Assembly: GCA_900541975.1 (NCBI GenBank)
Contig: UQLR01000002.1
Location: 102,863 to 166,862, forward strand
DNA: 64,000 nt
Direction: 5' to 3'
Source of the DNA: an uncultured Oscillospiraceae bacterium
GTDB taxonomy: Bacteria; Bacillota; Clostridia; Oscillospirales; Acutalibacteraceae
Positions within the stretch are counted from its first letter, which is position 1; the number at the start of each line of letters is the position of its first letter. The notes beneath the pieces were generated by a model. It saw only the letters and a program-made list of their open reading frames with translations, was not told the origin of the DNA and searched no databases. The position numbers were made by a program, and so were the translations under genes. Shown here in pieces: positions 18,081-27,089 of the stretch.

Positions 18081-19819
18081 AAACAAAGAAAACCGTTGTG
18101 CGCATTTTATCTTACACAAAGCCCTACCGGCGTTATTTGTTGGGTGCGCTGCTGTGTGCAGCGGCTAGTGTTTGCCTTACGCTCTTGGGGCCGGTGCTGG
18201 TAGGCGATGCAATTGATTTTATTATTGCAAAGGGGCAAGTGGATTTTGCCAATGTAGCGAAAATCCTGCTGGTTTTGCTTGTAACAATTGGGGGTGTCGC
18301 GCTTTTTCAATGGCTTATGGCGTTGTGCACCAATGCGGTTAGCTACTATACTGTGCGCGATATGCGGCGGCAGGCGTTTAAAAAGCTGCATGACGTACCG
18401 CTTAAATATATTGACACAACAATGCACGGCGATTTAATCAGCCGACTTGTCAACGATATCGACGCGGTCGGCGATGGACTTTTGCAGGGCATTACACAAC
18501 TGTTTTCGGGGTTGGTCACCATTATAGGAACAGTGGTGTTTATGCTGGCGATCAATGTGCAGATTGCACTGGTGGTTGTACTGATCACACCGCTTTCTCT
18601 GTTTGTTGCGGCGTTTATTGCAAGGCTTTCCGCCAAAATGTTTAAAGAGCAGCAGCAGACGCAGGGGGAAATCAGCGGTTATATAGAGGAAGTCATAGGA
18701 AACCAGAAGATTGTAAAGGCTTTTCTCCGGGAAGAAAAAAGTGCGGAAATATTTGAAGAAATCAACCAAAGACTGTATGTCTGTGGAAAAAAGGCGCAGT
18801 TTGCCTCCTCTCTTGCAAATCCAAGCACGCGCTTTGTAAACGGAATTGTATACGCGGCGGTTGGTGTAATCGGCGCGGTAAGCGCGGTGAGCGGGTTGCT
18901 TACCGTTGGGCAAATATCTTGTTTTTTGACCTATGCAAATCAGTATACAAAGCCGTTTAACGAGGTCACGGGCGTTATTGCACAGCTGCAAACCGCTGTT
19001 GCGGGGGCAAAACGCGTATTTGCTCTGCTGGATGAGCCGGACCAGTCTCCGGACAAAGTGAGCGCACACGCTCTGTACAGCTGTAAGGGGAAGATAGATA
19101 TAGACAATATCAGCTTTTCTTATACGCCGCAGCAAAAGCTGATTGAGCATTTTTACCTGCATGTTAAACCAGGTCAAAGAGTGGCTATTGTAGGCCCCAC
19201 AGGCTGTGGGAAAACGACCCTTATCAATCTGCTCATGCGGTTTTACGATGTAAACAGCGGGAAAATTTGCATCGACGGCGTGGATATACGCCAGATTACG
19301 CGCGAAAGTCTGCGCAGCCAGTACGGTATGGTTTTACAGGAAAGCTGGCTGTATCATGCAACGGTGCGGGAAAATATTGCCTATGGCAGGCCGGACGCAA
19401 AGCAGGAGGAAATAGAAGCCGCTGCAAAGGCGGCCTATGCACACGGTTTTATTGGCCAGCTGGAAAACGGCTATGATACCATTGTGACAGAGCAGGGCGC
19501 AAACCTTTCACAGGGACAGCGGCAGCTTTTATGTATTGCCCGGGTTATGCTGTGCAACCCGCCAATGCTGATTTTGGATGAAGCGACCAGCAGTATTGAC
19601 ACGCTGACCGAGCAACGCGTACAAAGGGCGTTTCAAAAAATGATGCAGGGCAGGACCAGCTTTATTGTAGCGCACAGGCTTTCCACCATTCAGGAAGCGG
19701 ACGTAATTCTTGTTATGCACAACGGCAATATTGTAGAGCAGGGCACGCATACGTCTCTTTTACAAAAGGACGGCTTTTACAGCCGGCTCTACAACAGCCA
19801 GTTTGCACCTGCAAAATAG
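18077..19819 (+). CDS. ABC exporter half-transporter, catalytically complete subunit
   Basis: A protein of 580 residues with six membrane helices and an ATPase domain. Walker A is GPTGCGKTT near residue 372, Walker B LILDEATSS near 499 has the catalytic Glu, and the switch His is in VAHRLST near 532. Its own signature reads LSQGQRQ instead of LSGGQ, so the site it shares with the partner's Walker A is the degenerate one. It starts within the stop codon of the first half-transporter, so the two are made together and most likely form a heterodimer. Multidrug or lipid export is the usual role of this group. Confidence 0.93.
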   Translation: MKTKKTVVRILSYTKPYRRYLLGALLCAAASVCLTLLGPVLVGDAIDFIIAKGQVDFANVAKILLVLLVTIGGVALFQWLMALCTNAVSYYTVRDMRRQAFKKLHDVPLKYIDTTMHGDLISRLVNDIDAVGDGLLQGITQLFSGLVTIIGTVVFMLAINVQIALVVVLITPLSLFVAAFIARLSAKMFKEQQQTQGEISGYIEEVIGNQKIVKAFLREEKSAEIFEEINQRLYVCGKKAQFASSLANPSTRFVNGIVYAAVGVIGAVSAVSGLLTVGQISCFLTYANQYTKPFNEVTGVIAQLQTAVAGAKRVFALLDEPDQSPDKVSAHALYSCKGKIDIDNISFSYTPQQKLIEHFYLHVKPGQRVAIVGPTGCGKTTLINLLMRFYDVNSGKICIDGVDIRQITRESLRSQYGMVLQESWLYHATVRENIAYGRPDAKQEEIEAAAKAAYAHGFIGQLENGYDTIVTEQGANLSQGQRQLLCIARVMLCNPPMLILDEATSSIDTLTEQRVQRAFQKMMQGRTSFIVAHRLSTIQEADVILVMHNGNIVEQGTHTSLLQKDGFYSRLYNSQFAPAK

Positions 19820-19830
19820 CCGGGTGCGCA

Positions 19831-19859
19831 TTGACAAAAGGCCGCCGCAATGGGATAAT
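19831..19859 (+). promoter_or_regulatory. Sigma-A-type promoter of valS
   Basis: TTGACA (19831-19836), a 17-base spacer and GATAAT (19854-19859) lie about 80 bases upstream of the valS start. There is no T-box in the short leader, unlike many clostridial aminoacyl-tRNA synthetase genes. Confidence 0.75.
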
Positions 19860-19939
19860 AAAACGGATAGTTATAAAAATAGCGCGGGCGGTTGAAAAAA
19901 GCGGCGGGCCCGGCCGCACAGAGGGAAAGGAAGAGGATG

Positions 19940-22564
19940 ATGGCAAAGCAGCTTGCAAAGGCGTATGACCCTAAGGAGGTCGAGGACAGAATTTATGATT
20001 TTTGGATGGAAGGCAACTACTTCCATGCAGAAATAGACCCGGATAAAAAACCGTATACGATCATCATGCCGCCGCCAAATATTACAGGGCAGCTGCACAT
20101 GGGGCATGCGCTGGACGAAACTCTGCAGGATATTTTGATTCGTTTCCGCCGTATGCAGGGCTACTGCGCCTTGTGGCTGCCCGGCACGGACCATGCCTCT
20201 ATTGCGACAGAAGCAAAGATCGTGGAAGCCATGAAGGAAGAGGGCGTAACAAAGGAACAAATCGGAAGGGAAGCGTTTTTACAGCGTGCCTGGGACTGGA
20301 AGAAGGTTTACGGCGGCCGCATAGTGGAGCAGCTTAAAAAGCTTGGGTGCTCCTGCGACTGGCAGCGGGAGCGTTTTACTATGGATGAGGGCTGCTCTAA
20401 AGCCGTGCGGGAGGTGTTTGTCCGCCTGTATGAAAAAGGGCTGATTTACAGGGGCGAACGGATCATCAACTGGTGCCCGCACTGCCGCACCTCCATATCG
20501 GATGCAGAGGTAGAGTTTGCAGAGCACGACGGATTTTTCTGGCATTTGCGGTATCCGCTTAAAGATAAAAGCGGGTATGTACAGCTTGCAACGACAAGGC
20601 CGGAAACCCTGCTGGGCGACACAGCCGTTGCGGTACATCCGGACGATGAGAGATATAAAAAGCTTATAGGAAAAACCCTGGTTTTGCCGCTTGTGGGAAG
20701 GGAAATCCCCATTGTTGCAGATACGTATGTCGAGCCGGAATTTGGAACAGGCGTTGTAAAAATTACGCCTGCGCACGACCCCAACGACTTTGAGGTCGGC
20801 CTGCGCCATAACCTGCCGGTAATCAATGTTCTTGACGACAACGCCGTTATGAACGAAAATGCCGGCGAGCGTTATGCGGGGTTGGACCGGTATCAGGCAA
20901 GAAAAAAGATTGTACAGGATCTGCAGGAGCAGGGTTTTCTTGTAAAAACAGAACCGATCAAGCACAATGTGGGAGCGTGCTACCGCTGTAAGACAGTGGT
21001 GGAGCCAAAGGTTTCCAAGCAGTGGTTTGTAAAAATGCAGCCTTTGGCGGAGCCGGCAATAAATTGCGTAAAGGACGGGGAAACGACAATTATCCCCGAA
21101 CGGTTTGAAAAGGTTTACTTTCATTGGATGGAAAATATTAAGGACTGGTGTATTTCCCGCCAGCTATGGTGGGGGCACAGAATTCCGGCATGGTACTGCG
21201 GCGACTGCGGCGCGGTAACGGTAAGCAGGGAAGAGCCGCAGGCATGCGCTGCATGCGGCAGCCGCTGCTTATGCCAGGATGAAGATACGCTGGATACATG
21301 GTTTTCGTCCGCCCTGTGGCCGTTTTCTACGCTTGGCTGGCCGGAAAAAACGCCGGAGCTTGCCTATTTTTATCCAACCAGCACCTTGGTTACAGGCTAT
21401 GACATCATTTTTTTCTGGGTTGCCAGGATGATCTTTTCCGGCTGCGAGCATATGCATAAGCCGCCGTTTGATACGGTGTTCATTCATGGAATTATCCGTG
21501 ATGAAAACGGGGTGAAAATGTCAAAATCGCTGGGAAATGGAATTGATCCCCTTGAAATTATAGAACAATACGGCGCAGACGCGCTGCGCTTTTTTCTGGC
21601 AACGGGCAATTCGCCCGGAAATGATATGCGCTTTTCTCAAAAACGTGTGGAAGCATGCCGCAACTTTGCAAATAAGCTGTGGAATGCCGCGCGCTTTGTA
21701 CACATGCACATTGACGGCTTTACCGTAAAGAACGAGCTTCCAAAAGAGCTGGCCACAGAGGATAAATGGATTGTAAGTACGCTCAACCGCGTAGCAAAGG
21801 AAGTTACCGAAAATCTTGAAAAATATGAGCTGGGCGTTGCCGTGCAGAAACTGTACGATTTTATTTGGGACTGCTACTGTGACTGGTATATTGAACTGGC
21901 AAAAGCAAGGCTGCAGCAGGAAGGGTCCTCTGCACAAAATGCAAGGCAGGTGCTGGTTTGGGTGTTGGATAAAATTTTGCTGCTGCTGCATCCGTTTATG
22001 CCGTATATTACAGAGGAAATCTGGCAGACAATCCCGCATGCGGGGCAGACCATCATGCTTGCAAAGTACCCTGTATTTCAGGCGGAAAACGACTATCCGC
22101 AGGCAACCGAAGAAATGGAAGCCGTAATGGAGGCGATTCGCGCAATCCGTAACCGCCGTGCGGAAATGAACGTGCCGCCCGCAAGAAAAGCAAAGGTGTA
22201 CGTTGCAACGCAGAAGGCCTCTGTTTTTGAAAACGGTGCGCAATTTATTTGCAAGCTTGCTTTTGCAAGCGACGTAGAGGTTGGCGCATCGTTTGAAATG
22301 GACGGTGCGGTCACAGCCGTTACGGCCGATGCAAAAATTTATATACCAATGGAAGAGCTTGTAGACCGGGAAAAAGAACTTGCGCGGCTGGAGAAGGAAC
22401 TTGCCGCTACACAGAAAAGATTTGCGCAGTCACAGGGAAAGCTGCAAAACGAAGGTTTTTTGGCAAAAGCGCCGGAACATGTGATCGAAACGGTCCGGCA
22501 GCAGGCACAGAAGGAGCAGGAGAAAATTTCCATGATCCAGGCGGCGATCCAGGCGCTGCAATAA
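19940..22564 (+). CDS. valS: Valyl-tRNA synthetase
   Basis: A class I aminoacyl-tRNA synthetase of 874 residues that charges tRNA-Val. The HIGH-type motif is in [15 protein letters not shown] (about 40-54) and the KMSKS motif is [10 protein letters not shown] near residue 525. A CP1 editing domain lies between them, and the insert around 350-440 carries CYRCK and paired Cys residues (CGDCG, CAACGS). The protein ends in the expected coiled-coil arm (about 800-874). ATG 19937 and ATG 19940 are adjacent; AAAGGA and GAGG upstream serve either. It is followed by truB after 11 bases. Confidence 0.97.
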   Translation: MAKQLAKAYDPKEVEDRIYDFWMEGNYFHAEIDPDKKPYTIIMPPPNITGQLHMGHALDETLQDILIRFRRMQGYCALWLPGTDHASIATEAKIVEAMKEEGVTKEQIGREAFLQRAWDWKKVYGGRIVEQLKKLGCSCDWQRERFTMDEGCSKAVREVFVRLYEKGLIYRGERIINWCPHCRTSISDAEVEFAEHDGFFWHLRYPLKDKSGYVQLATTRPETLLGDTAVAVHPDDERYKKLIGKTLVLPLVGREIPIVADTYVEPEFGTGVVKITPAHDPNDFEVGLRHNLPVINVLDDNAVMNENAGERYAGLDRYQARKKIVQDLQEQGFLVKTEPIKHNVGACYRCKTVVEPKVSKQWFVKMQPLAEPAINCVKDGETTIIPERFEKVYFHWMENIKDWCISRQLWWGHRIPAWYCGDCGAVTVSREEPQACAACGSRCLCQDEDTLDTWFSSALWPFSTLGWPEKTPELAYFYPTSTLVTGYDIIFFWVARMIFSGCEHMHKPPFDTVFIHGIIRDENGVKMSKSLGNGIDPLEIIEQYGADALRFFLATGNSPGNDMRFSQKRVEACRNFANKLWNAARFVHMHIDGFTVKNELPKELATEDKWIVSTLNRVAKEVTENLEKYELGVAVQKLYDFIWDCYCDWYIELAKARLQQEGSSAQNARQVLVWVLDKILLLLHPFMPYITEEIWQTIPHAGQTIMLAKYPVFQAENDYPQATEEMEAVMEAIRAIRNRRAEMNVPPARKAKVYVATQKASVFENGAQFICKLAFASDVEVGASFEMDGAVTAVTADAKIYIPMEELVDREKELARLEKELAATQKRFAQSQGKLQNEGFLAKAPEHVIETVRQQAQKEQEKISMIQAAIQALQ

Positions 22565-22575
22565 AGGATGGTTTT

Positions 22576-23490
22576 GTGAACGGGGTTATAATCATAGACA
22601 AGCCGCAGGGTTTTACGTCTTTCGACGTGATTGCAGTTATGCGCAGGCTTTGTGCGCAGAGAAAGATCGGACATACAGGCACGCTCGACCCTATGGCTAC
22701 GGGCGTGCTTCCTTTGCTTTTGGGCAGTGCAACGCGCGCACAGGCGCTGATACCCGACAGCGATAAGGAATATGTTGCACAATTTCAGCTTGGAATAACC
22801 ACAGATACGCTGGACAGTACAGGGAAAACGCTTACGCAGAAGCCGTATACGGGCATTGGACGGCAGCAGATTTTACAGGTGTGCGCACAGTTTGAGGGGA
22901 AAATTATGCAGACGCCGCCAATGTATTCTGCCGTGCAAAAAGATGGGCAGAGGCTGTATGATCTGGCAAGAAAGGGAGTAACCGTAGAGCGGGCGCCGCG
23001 GCCGGTGGCTATTCGGGCGCTTTCCCTGCAGGATTACCGGGAAAAAGAAGGAACGGGGACCATAAGGGTAAGCTGCTCCAAAGGAACGTATATCCGAAGC
23101 CTGGTCGACGATATGGGGGCGGCGCTGGGCTGCGGCGCCGTTTTGACAGGGCTTAGGCGCACAGGCGCCTGCGGGTTTACACTGGAACAGGCGGCAACGC
23201 TGGAGCAGATGCGGGCGCTTGCGCAGCAGGGCCTTGCAGCCCAGCGCCTTTTACCCACGGAGCACCTGTTTTTGTGTTATCGCGCAATTACGGTTACGGA
23301 AAGGCAGGCGACCCGTTTTAAAAACGGCGGGGCGCTGGATCTTGCGAGAACTTCGTTACATCATGAGGATTGCCCGGACGGCAGTCTTTTCCGCATAAAA
23401 GATGCACAGGGCGTATTCTTAGGGCTGGGCGTTATCCGCAAAGCGCGTGAACAGCTGGCTGTATGGAAGCTTTTTTGTACGCGGGAATAA
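22576..23490 (+). CDS. truB: tRNA pseudouridine(55) synthase TruB
   Basis: A protein of 304 residues that converts U55 of the tRNA T-loop to pseudouridine. Hallmarks are IIDKPQGFTSFDV at the N-terminus, the catalytic Asp in GHTGTLDPMATG, the PPMYSAVQKDGQRLYDLARKG block, and KGTYIRSLVDD; a short PUA-like tail follows. The start is GTG with AAAGGATGG upstream, 11 bases after valS. Pairing a tRNA-modification gene with a synthetase gene is functionally coherent. A strong terminator closes the unit. Confidence 0.97.
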   Translation: MNGVIIIDKPQGFTSFDVIAVMRRLCAQRKIGHTGTLDPMATGVLPLLLGSATRAQALIPDSDKEYVAQFQLGITTDTLDSTGKTLTQKPYTGIGRQQILQVCAQFEGKIMQTPPMYSAVQKDGQRLYDLARKGVTVERAPRPVAIRALSLQDYREKEGTGTIRVSCSKGTYIRSLVDDMGAALGCGAVLTGLRRTGACGFTLEQAATLEQMRALAQQGLAAQRLLPTEHLFLCYRAITVTERQATRFKNGGALDLARTSLHHEDCPDGSLFRIKDAQGVFLGLGVIRKAREQLAVWKLFCTRE

Positions 23491-23502
23491 AAGAAAAATT
23501 TT

Positions 23503-23551
23503 CCCGGCTGCATAGAGGAAAGGGATTCCTTTATGCAGCCGGGGCTTTTTT
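23503..23551 (+). terminator. Terminator of the valS-truB operon
   Basis: CCCGGCTGCATA (23503-23514) pairs perfectly with TATGCAGCCGGG (23532-23543), with inner pairing GAGGAA/TTCCTT, followed by GCTTTTTTG. Confidence 0.9.
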
Positions 23552-23865
23552 GTAAAAAAGCCAAGCTTATTGTTTATAAAATACAAAAAAATGATAGAAA
23601 ATCTATGAAAAATGCTGCTTTTTAAAAAAGATCGCACTTTCATACAATTTACACACTGGTTACGAATTTGTAATGAATTATTCGTGAAAAATATATAAAA
23701 TTATGTGCTGATTTAGCTGAATTTCGCAAAAACATCGCGTTTTTAAGCAATTCCCAAAACTTTACAAAGTTGTAATAATATTGTAAACTTAAACCCGTTG
23801 CAAAACCGCAGCAATAAAATGCAGAATCAAAAAGGAGTGAACGAGGAGCAAGACTCCCACTTTTT
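23552..23865 (+). other. AT-rich gene-free leader and promoter region
   Basis: This stretch holds no credible gene. It is strongly AT-rich between 23570 and 23790 and contains the promoter listed at 23761. A leader of about 70 bases then runs to the start codon, ending in a spaced AAAAAGGAGTGAACGAGGAG ribosome-binding segment at about 23829-23848. Immediately upstream of the -35 there is an AACTTTACAAAGTT palindrome (23758-23771) that could be an operator. Confidence 0.5.
23761..23789 (+). promoter_or_regulatory. Promoter of the Ig-repeat/SleB-like protein gene
   Basis: TTTACA (23761-23766), 17 bases, TAAACT (23784-23789). It overlaps the palindrome AACTTT-AC-AAAGTT at 23758-23771. Confidence 0.5.
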
Positions 23866-25365
23866 ATGAGGAAAAAAGCGATTGCACTGCTTCTTTGCGT
23901 TGCCTTGGTAGCCTGCAGTATTGCGGGCCTGACCGTAAGCGCAAAAGAAGTGACGGAAGAAGTATTACAACTGAATGTAAACCAGATAGAACTGAAAGTA
24001 GGGGCGTCCCAGCCTTTGGAAACCAATTTGCAGTTTACAGAAGAAGAGGCCGCTGCGCAGAGAATTATCTGGCAGTCTGATGACAACAGTGTGGCAACGG
24101 TAAACTCAAACGGTGTGCTCAGGGCAAAAAATCCGGGGACGACAACCGTTACCTGTTTGCTTGCAGACAGAAAAACCAATGCGCTGCTGGCAAGCGACAC
24201 CTGCGAGGTTGCCGTTTCCTGCGCCAATACGCTGGTTCTGAACACACATGCGATCAAGTGGCCTATAGGAAGAGCGGGATCGTATAAACCGCAGATTACA
24301 GGCGATACGTCGGCTGTGCAGACCGTGTGGGAATCCAACAATACAAAGGTTGCAACGGTCAATGCAAACGGCAAGCTTTTTGCCGTGGGCAAGGGCAGCA
24401 CGACCATTACCTGTACGCTGGTGGATAAGGAGACAGGCGCTGCGGTTGCGACCGACGCCTGCAATGTTACCGTATACCAGCCGGTAAGCAAAATTACGTT
24501 GAATACGCATGCGATCAAATGGCCTGTAGGCAGAGCAGGGTCGTATAAACCAACCGTTTCCCCCGCAAGCGCAGACAACAAAGCGCTTACCTGGAAGTCC
24601 AGCAATACAAAGGTTGCGACGGTCAATGCAAACGGCAAGCTGACGGCAGTCGCGCCCGGCACTGCGACAATTACATGCACTGCAAAGGACGGCAGCGGAG
24701 CGAAAGACACCTGTAAGGTAACCGTGTATCAACCTGTAACAAAAATAAAGCTTAATACAAATAAAATCACTTGGCAGGTGGGCACCAGCGGTTCGTTTAA
24801 ACCAGCTGTATCGCCAGGCAACGCGACCAATAAGGCGCTTACCTGGAAATCCAGCAATACAAAGGTCGCAACGGTCAATGCAAACGGCAAGCTGACGGCG
24901 GTCAGCCCGGGAACTGCGACGATTACGTGCACCGCCAAAGACGGCAGCGGCAAAAAGGATACTTGTGTTATTACCGTAAAGGCAAAGAAATATACGCAGG
25001 ATGACCTGTTCTGCATGGCAGCCGTGATCTGGCAGGAAGCCGGCGCACTGTATTGCAGCGACCAGCTGCAGCTAATGGTTGGCAACGTTGTAATGAACCA
25101 TGTGGCGCATCCCAGCTTCCCCAACACGGTAAGAGGCGTTATCACACGGCCCGGCGCGTATGGTACAATGGGTTGGACGGGTGTGAGCATCCCGACACCG
25201 ACAGACGCGTTTATGGAGCGAGCGATTGACAGATGCTATGCAAATGCAAAAAAGATTCTGGAGGGCACAAGAGTGCTCCCGGAAAACGTAATCTATCAAG
25301 CTGGCTTTGTACAGGGCAGCGGCGTTTATGCGTACCGGGAAGGCGTATACTTCTGTTACGAATAA
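23866..25365 (+). CDS. Exported protein with Ig-like (Big_2) repeats and SleB-like cell-wall hydrolase domain
   Basis: A protein of 499 residues. A signal peptide (about 1-26, ending VSAKE) is followed by four bacterial Ig-like (BIG_2) domains, each carrying VATVN-NGxL, xPGTTTVTC-type strands, and then a C-terminal domain (about 380-499) of the SleB/Hydrolase_2 type. That domain contains the expected active-site region VIWQEAG followed by MVGNVVMNHV. In spore formers SleB-like proteins are lytic transglycosylases of cortex or wall peptidoglycan; here the Ig stalk suggests a wall-associated enzyme on the cell surface. It has its own promoter and terminator. Repeats 3 and 4 are nearly identical in DNA and prone to recombination. 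Confidence 0.88.
   Translation: MRKKAIALLLCVALVACSIAGLTVSAKEVTEEVLQLNVNQIELKVGASQPLETNLQFTEEEAAAQRIIWQSDDNSVATVNSNGVLRAKNPGTTTVTCLLADRKTNALLASDTCEVAVSCANTLVLNTHAIKWPIGRAGSYKPQITGDTSAVQTVWESNNTKVATVNANGKLFAVGKGSTTITCTLVDKETGAAVATDACNVTVYQPVSKITLNTHAIKWPVGRAGSYKPTVSPASADNKALTWKSSNTKVATVNANGKLTAVAPGTATITCTAKDGSGAKDTCKVTVYQPVTKIKLNTNKITWQVGTSGSFKPAVSPGNATNKALTWKSSNTKVATVNANGKLTAVSPGTATITCTAKDGSGKKDTCVITVKAKKYTQDDLFCMAAVIWQEAGALYCSDQLQLMVGNVVMNHVAHPSFPNTVRGVITRPGAYGTMGWTGVSIPTPTDAFMERAIDRCYANAKKILEGTRVLPENVIYQAGFVQGSGVYAYREGVYFCYE
24487..24984 (+). repeat. Two near-identical tandem Ig-domain coding repeats
   Basis: Two units of about 250 bases share long identical stretches. The segment beginning GCGCTTACCTGGAA at about 24580 recurs at about 24835, and the unit AATGCAAACGGCAAGCTGAC occurs in both. 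They encode the third and fourth Ig-like domains and can change copy number by slippage or recombination. Confidence 0.8.
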
Positions 25366-25386
25366 GAAAAAATAAATAAAAACGGG

Positions 25387-25420
25387 AAACACCCGCAAGC
25401 ATTTGCTTGCGGGTGTTTTA
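25387..25420 (+). terminator. Terminator after the Ig/SleB-like gene
   Basis: AAACACCCGCAAGC (25387-25400) pairs perfectly with GCTTGCGGGTGTTT (25405-25418) across a 4-base loop and ends in TTTTA. Confidence 0.93.
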
Positions 25421-25507
25421 TATGATCGCATAAACTCAGAAGCCTGACAAAATTGGATGACTGCCACGCTTTTGTAGTTGAAAAGAAAAGGGGCGGAGCC
25501 GGCAGGC

Positions 25508-26928
25508 TTAAAGCTTATCCATCATTTTTGCAATGTATTTTTGCATCAGCAATACATCATTGGTGGAGAATACGTTGTTTTGGTCAACGTCGGAGGCCTG
25601 TTGCTGCTGCGATGTGAGCATGGCCGATTTGGCAAGAAATTTTTGCAGAGTAAGCACGTCGCTGGTCGTTACCTTGTTGTCACCGTCCAGATCGCCCCTG
25701 GATAACGACAGAGGGATAAAGGGAAAGCGGTTTTCCCACGCGTAGACCTGTGCCGCGCTATCCGGATAACCATAGATGGTAAAGGGTTCGTATGGTTCTT
25801 CATATACGTTGTAGCCAAAGGCCGCGGAACCTATGAAACCAACGCTAAGCGGGACGGTAACGCAGGTGAGAGAATCACAGCCGGTAAATGCGCCGCTTTC
25901 GATATGCGTTACATCGGAAGAAATGCTGACAGAAGACAGTTTACAAAGGCGTTTGCGCCAATTTTCTTTACGCTGTCCGGCAAAACAATTTTTTTCAGGC
26001 CGCATCCGGCAAAAGCGTTTCGTGCAACAGAAACCGTTCCGGGCTTAAGCGTAAGGGAGGTATTCTGCGGCATGGTTCCTTATGCGACTGTACCCGCATA
26101 GACAAGCCCGTCCGGTTGGCTTTCCAGGCACGCGGTCTTTGCAAACGCCTGTCCGCCGACCGTATGTAAACTGTCTGGAAATTGTAAATTTGTTAGCTTT
26201 TCGCAGTTAAGAAAAGCGGAGGATTCAATGTTTGTCAGTGTGGCTGGAAAAGAGACCTTTTCCAGATTGTTGCAATTTGCAAAAGCGGCCGATTGAATAT
26301 TCTCTATTCCATCCAGAAGCATTATTTCCGTTAAAAAGCTGCAGTCGGAAAAAGCCTGTGCACCAATTGCCCTGGTACCTTCTTTTAATTGGACTGTCGC
26401 CGCGCCGTCGCCGCCCTTATACTGATAAACGGTTTTCCCGGCGTATACGACGCCGTCCGGCTGATTTTCAAACCATGCGGCCTGCTCAAACGCATTTGCT
26501 CCAATGGAGAGGGGTCAGTCTGCAAAGGTAATATGCAGAAGGCTGGCGCAGCGCAGAAAGGCCATGGCTTCGATAACCTGTAACGTGCTCTAGAGATTAA
26601 TTGATGTAAGGCTGGAGCATTCGCCAAAGGCATTCATACCGATACAGGCGATGCTTTCCGGCAGAGTAACTTCGCGCAGCGTTGCATGAAAAAGAAACGC
26701 GTTGGTTGAAATACCTGTAACGGGACGCCCCTGTACAGCGGCGGGAATAGATACGGCGTTAGCGTCCCCGTTGTACCGGAAAACGGAAAGCGTACCGTCG
26801 TCGTTTTCTGCATAGAGAAAATCGCCCTCCGTAATATAAGGTGCAGTCGCCCCAGCTTGCAACGGCACAAAGGTGCAAAGCAGAAAAATGGCGGATAAAA
26901 TAAAAATACCGTGTTTAAGCCCTTTCAA
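25508..26928 (-). pseudogene. Decayed exported leucine-rich-repeat (BspA-type) protein with C-terminal dockerin
   Basis: Read leftwards from ATG 26928, one frame encodes a signal peptide (LKHGIFILSAIFLLC), then BspA/LRR_5-type repeats. That frame is interrupted by TAG at 26590-26592, TGA at 26515-26517 and TAA at 26080-26082. Coding similarity continues unbroken across each stop (for example AFADCNN-like repeats and GVVYAGKTVYQYKGG). Near 25935-25948 the frame shifts, and the last part (to 25508) encodes a final repeat and a type I dockerin with two calcium-loop segments, GDLDGDNKVTTSDVLTLQKF and DVDQNNVFSTNDVLLMQKY. The stop at 26080 looks like a Tyr codon change and the one at 26590 like CAG to TAG. 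It would have been a surface protein able to dock to a cohesin scaffold. Three stops plus a frameshift make function unlikely. Confidence 0.88.
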
Positions 26929-27030
26929 AAAAACCCCTCTTTTTTTAGATATATCGTATTTTGTTTCTGTTGTTATCTATATTATATACAAAATTTCAAT
27001 TTTTCACAAGCGTGTATTTTATGCATTTTA

Positions 27031-27066
27031 ATAAAAAAGACAGGCGCAGTTTAGACTGCGCCTGTC
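27031..27066 (-). terminator. Terminator of the malQ-glgP fusion gene
   Basis: GACAGGCGCAGT (27039-27050) pairs perfectly with ACTGCGCCTGTC (27055-27066) across a 4-base loop. On the minus strand the stem is followed by TTTTTTATT, 24 bases after the stop codon. Confidence 0.93.
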
Positions 27067-27089
27067 AAAAGGCTGTTTTGTTCAAACGT

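Noticed and set aside
19820..19939. T-box leader for valS
   Set aside because: The leader is too short and has no AGAGTGGTACCGCG-like element; only an ordinary promoter is seen.
20279..21124. Long open frame antisense to valS (281 codons, minus strand)
   Set aside because: It lies entirely over well-conserved valS sequence, has no ribosome binding site and reads as composition-driven shadow sequence. Similar antisense frames over the ABC exporter, cimA and kinase genes were dropped for the same reason.
23755..23771. A third copy of the agr-type palindrome before the Ig/SleB-like gene
   Set aside because: CAAAACTTTACAAAGTT is similar in flavour, but the AGTTTT left arm is absent and the distance to the -35 differs by one to two bases, so it was not counted with the two matching sites.
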